A stretch of DNA of 6,006 bases from Alphaproteobacteria bacterium (lineage in GTDB: Bacteria; Pseudomonadota; Alphaproteobacteria; Caulobacterales; Caulobacteraceae): positions 1 to 6,006 of the forward strand of contig JAGWSE010000033.1 in assembly GCA_028869395.1 (NCBI GenBank). The letters run 5' to 3'. A program made the position numbers and the translations under genes. Below the pieces are notes generated by a model, which searched no databases, had not been told where the DNA came from, and was given only the letters and a program-made list of their open reading frames with translations. Positions 5,887 to 6,006 of the stretch are shown here, piece after piece (the stretch's first letter is position 1; each line of letters begins with the position of its first letter).

Positions 5887-6006
5887 TCACCAGTTGAACA
5901 GGGTCCCGTCCTCAAGCCGGTTCACCGGCAGCTGGGCCGGCCGGTAGGGGTATTTCGCCGCCAGCGCCTCGTCGATGTCCACCCCGTGGCCGGCCGCCTC
6001 GCCCGG
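5887..6006 (-). CDS. C-terminal end of an enolase-superfamily sugar-acid dehydratase (ManD/RspA-like), partial
   Basis: The last 39 codons of a gene entering from the right edge end in a TGA at 5887-5889. The translation contains GVDIDEALAAKYPYRPAQLP followed by VNRLEDGTLFNW. This ending (GxDIDE.LA.KYPY.PA.LPVNRLEDGT..NW) is characteristic of the D-mannonate dehydratase/RspA branch of the mandelate racemase/enolase superfamily, whose members dehydrate sugar acids. The active-site barrel lies outside the window, so activity and substrate cannot be judged. Many ManD-like proteins have low or no mannonate dehydratase activity. The frame is in no listed full-length reading because its start is off the window. 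Confidence 0.8.
   Translation of the reverse strand, partial: PGEAAGHGVDIDEALAAKYPYRPAQLPVNRLEDGTLFNW

Noticed and set aside
5853..5915. Longer N-terminus for the isochorismatase-family gene
   Set aside because: It would overlap the upstream dehydratase end and add unusual Cys/Arg/Gly residues, while the ATG at 5852 has a well-spaced GGAGA site.

Overview
This window looks like an ordinary chromosomal segment of a very GC-rich alphaproteobacterium. The third codon positions are almost all G or C, the gene content is housekeeping plus stress and transport, and thrB lies directly before rnhA, a pairing known from alphaproteobacteria. A Caulobacterales member (Caulobacter or Phenylobacterium type) is my best guess, but it is inferred from composition and gene style, not from a marker gene. 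I see no insertion sequence, prophage, CRISPR array, tRNA or rRNA.

Layout: (1) Positions 1-47 hold what may be the last codons of a plus-strand protein of unknown function. (2) Positions 65-1479, minus strand, carry a two-gene unit: thrB (homoserine kinase, threonine synthesis) overlaps rnhA (ribonuclease HI) by 4 bases (ATGA). (3) A 119-bp GC-rich divergent region (1480-1598) separates thrB from a plus-strand 74-residue protein with an AbrB/MazE-type antitoxin fold; no toxin gene adjoins it. (4) A short regulatory stretch follows (1824-1899) with a FNR/FixK-like half-palindrome and a GC-rich hairpin side by side. (5) Positions 1900-5275, plus strand, hold a tandem-domain universal stress protein followed after one base by an 842-residue P2-type cation-transporting P-type ATPase, almost certainly co-transcribed. 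(6) One base after the ATPase stop, a convergent minus-strand pair begins: an isochorismatase-family cysteine hydrolase, and upstream of it the last 39 codons of an enolase-superfamily sugar-acid dehydratase (ManD/RspA type) that runs off the right edge.

The part most worth a second look is the stress-protein/cation-pump operon. The pump has all catalytic P-type ATPase motifs. Its ion-binding segments differ from the classical calcium pump: PEEFP in M4, His-Val-Pro-Ile in M5, and Glu-Leu-Ala-Ile-Asp-Pro in M6. Its transported ion therefore cannot be assumed to be calcium. With the FNR/FixK-like site upstream, it resembles the hypoxia-induced Usp/CtpF pair of Mycobacterium tuberculosis. The oxygen-control idea is inference. 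Nothing here amounts to a clearly undescribed system.
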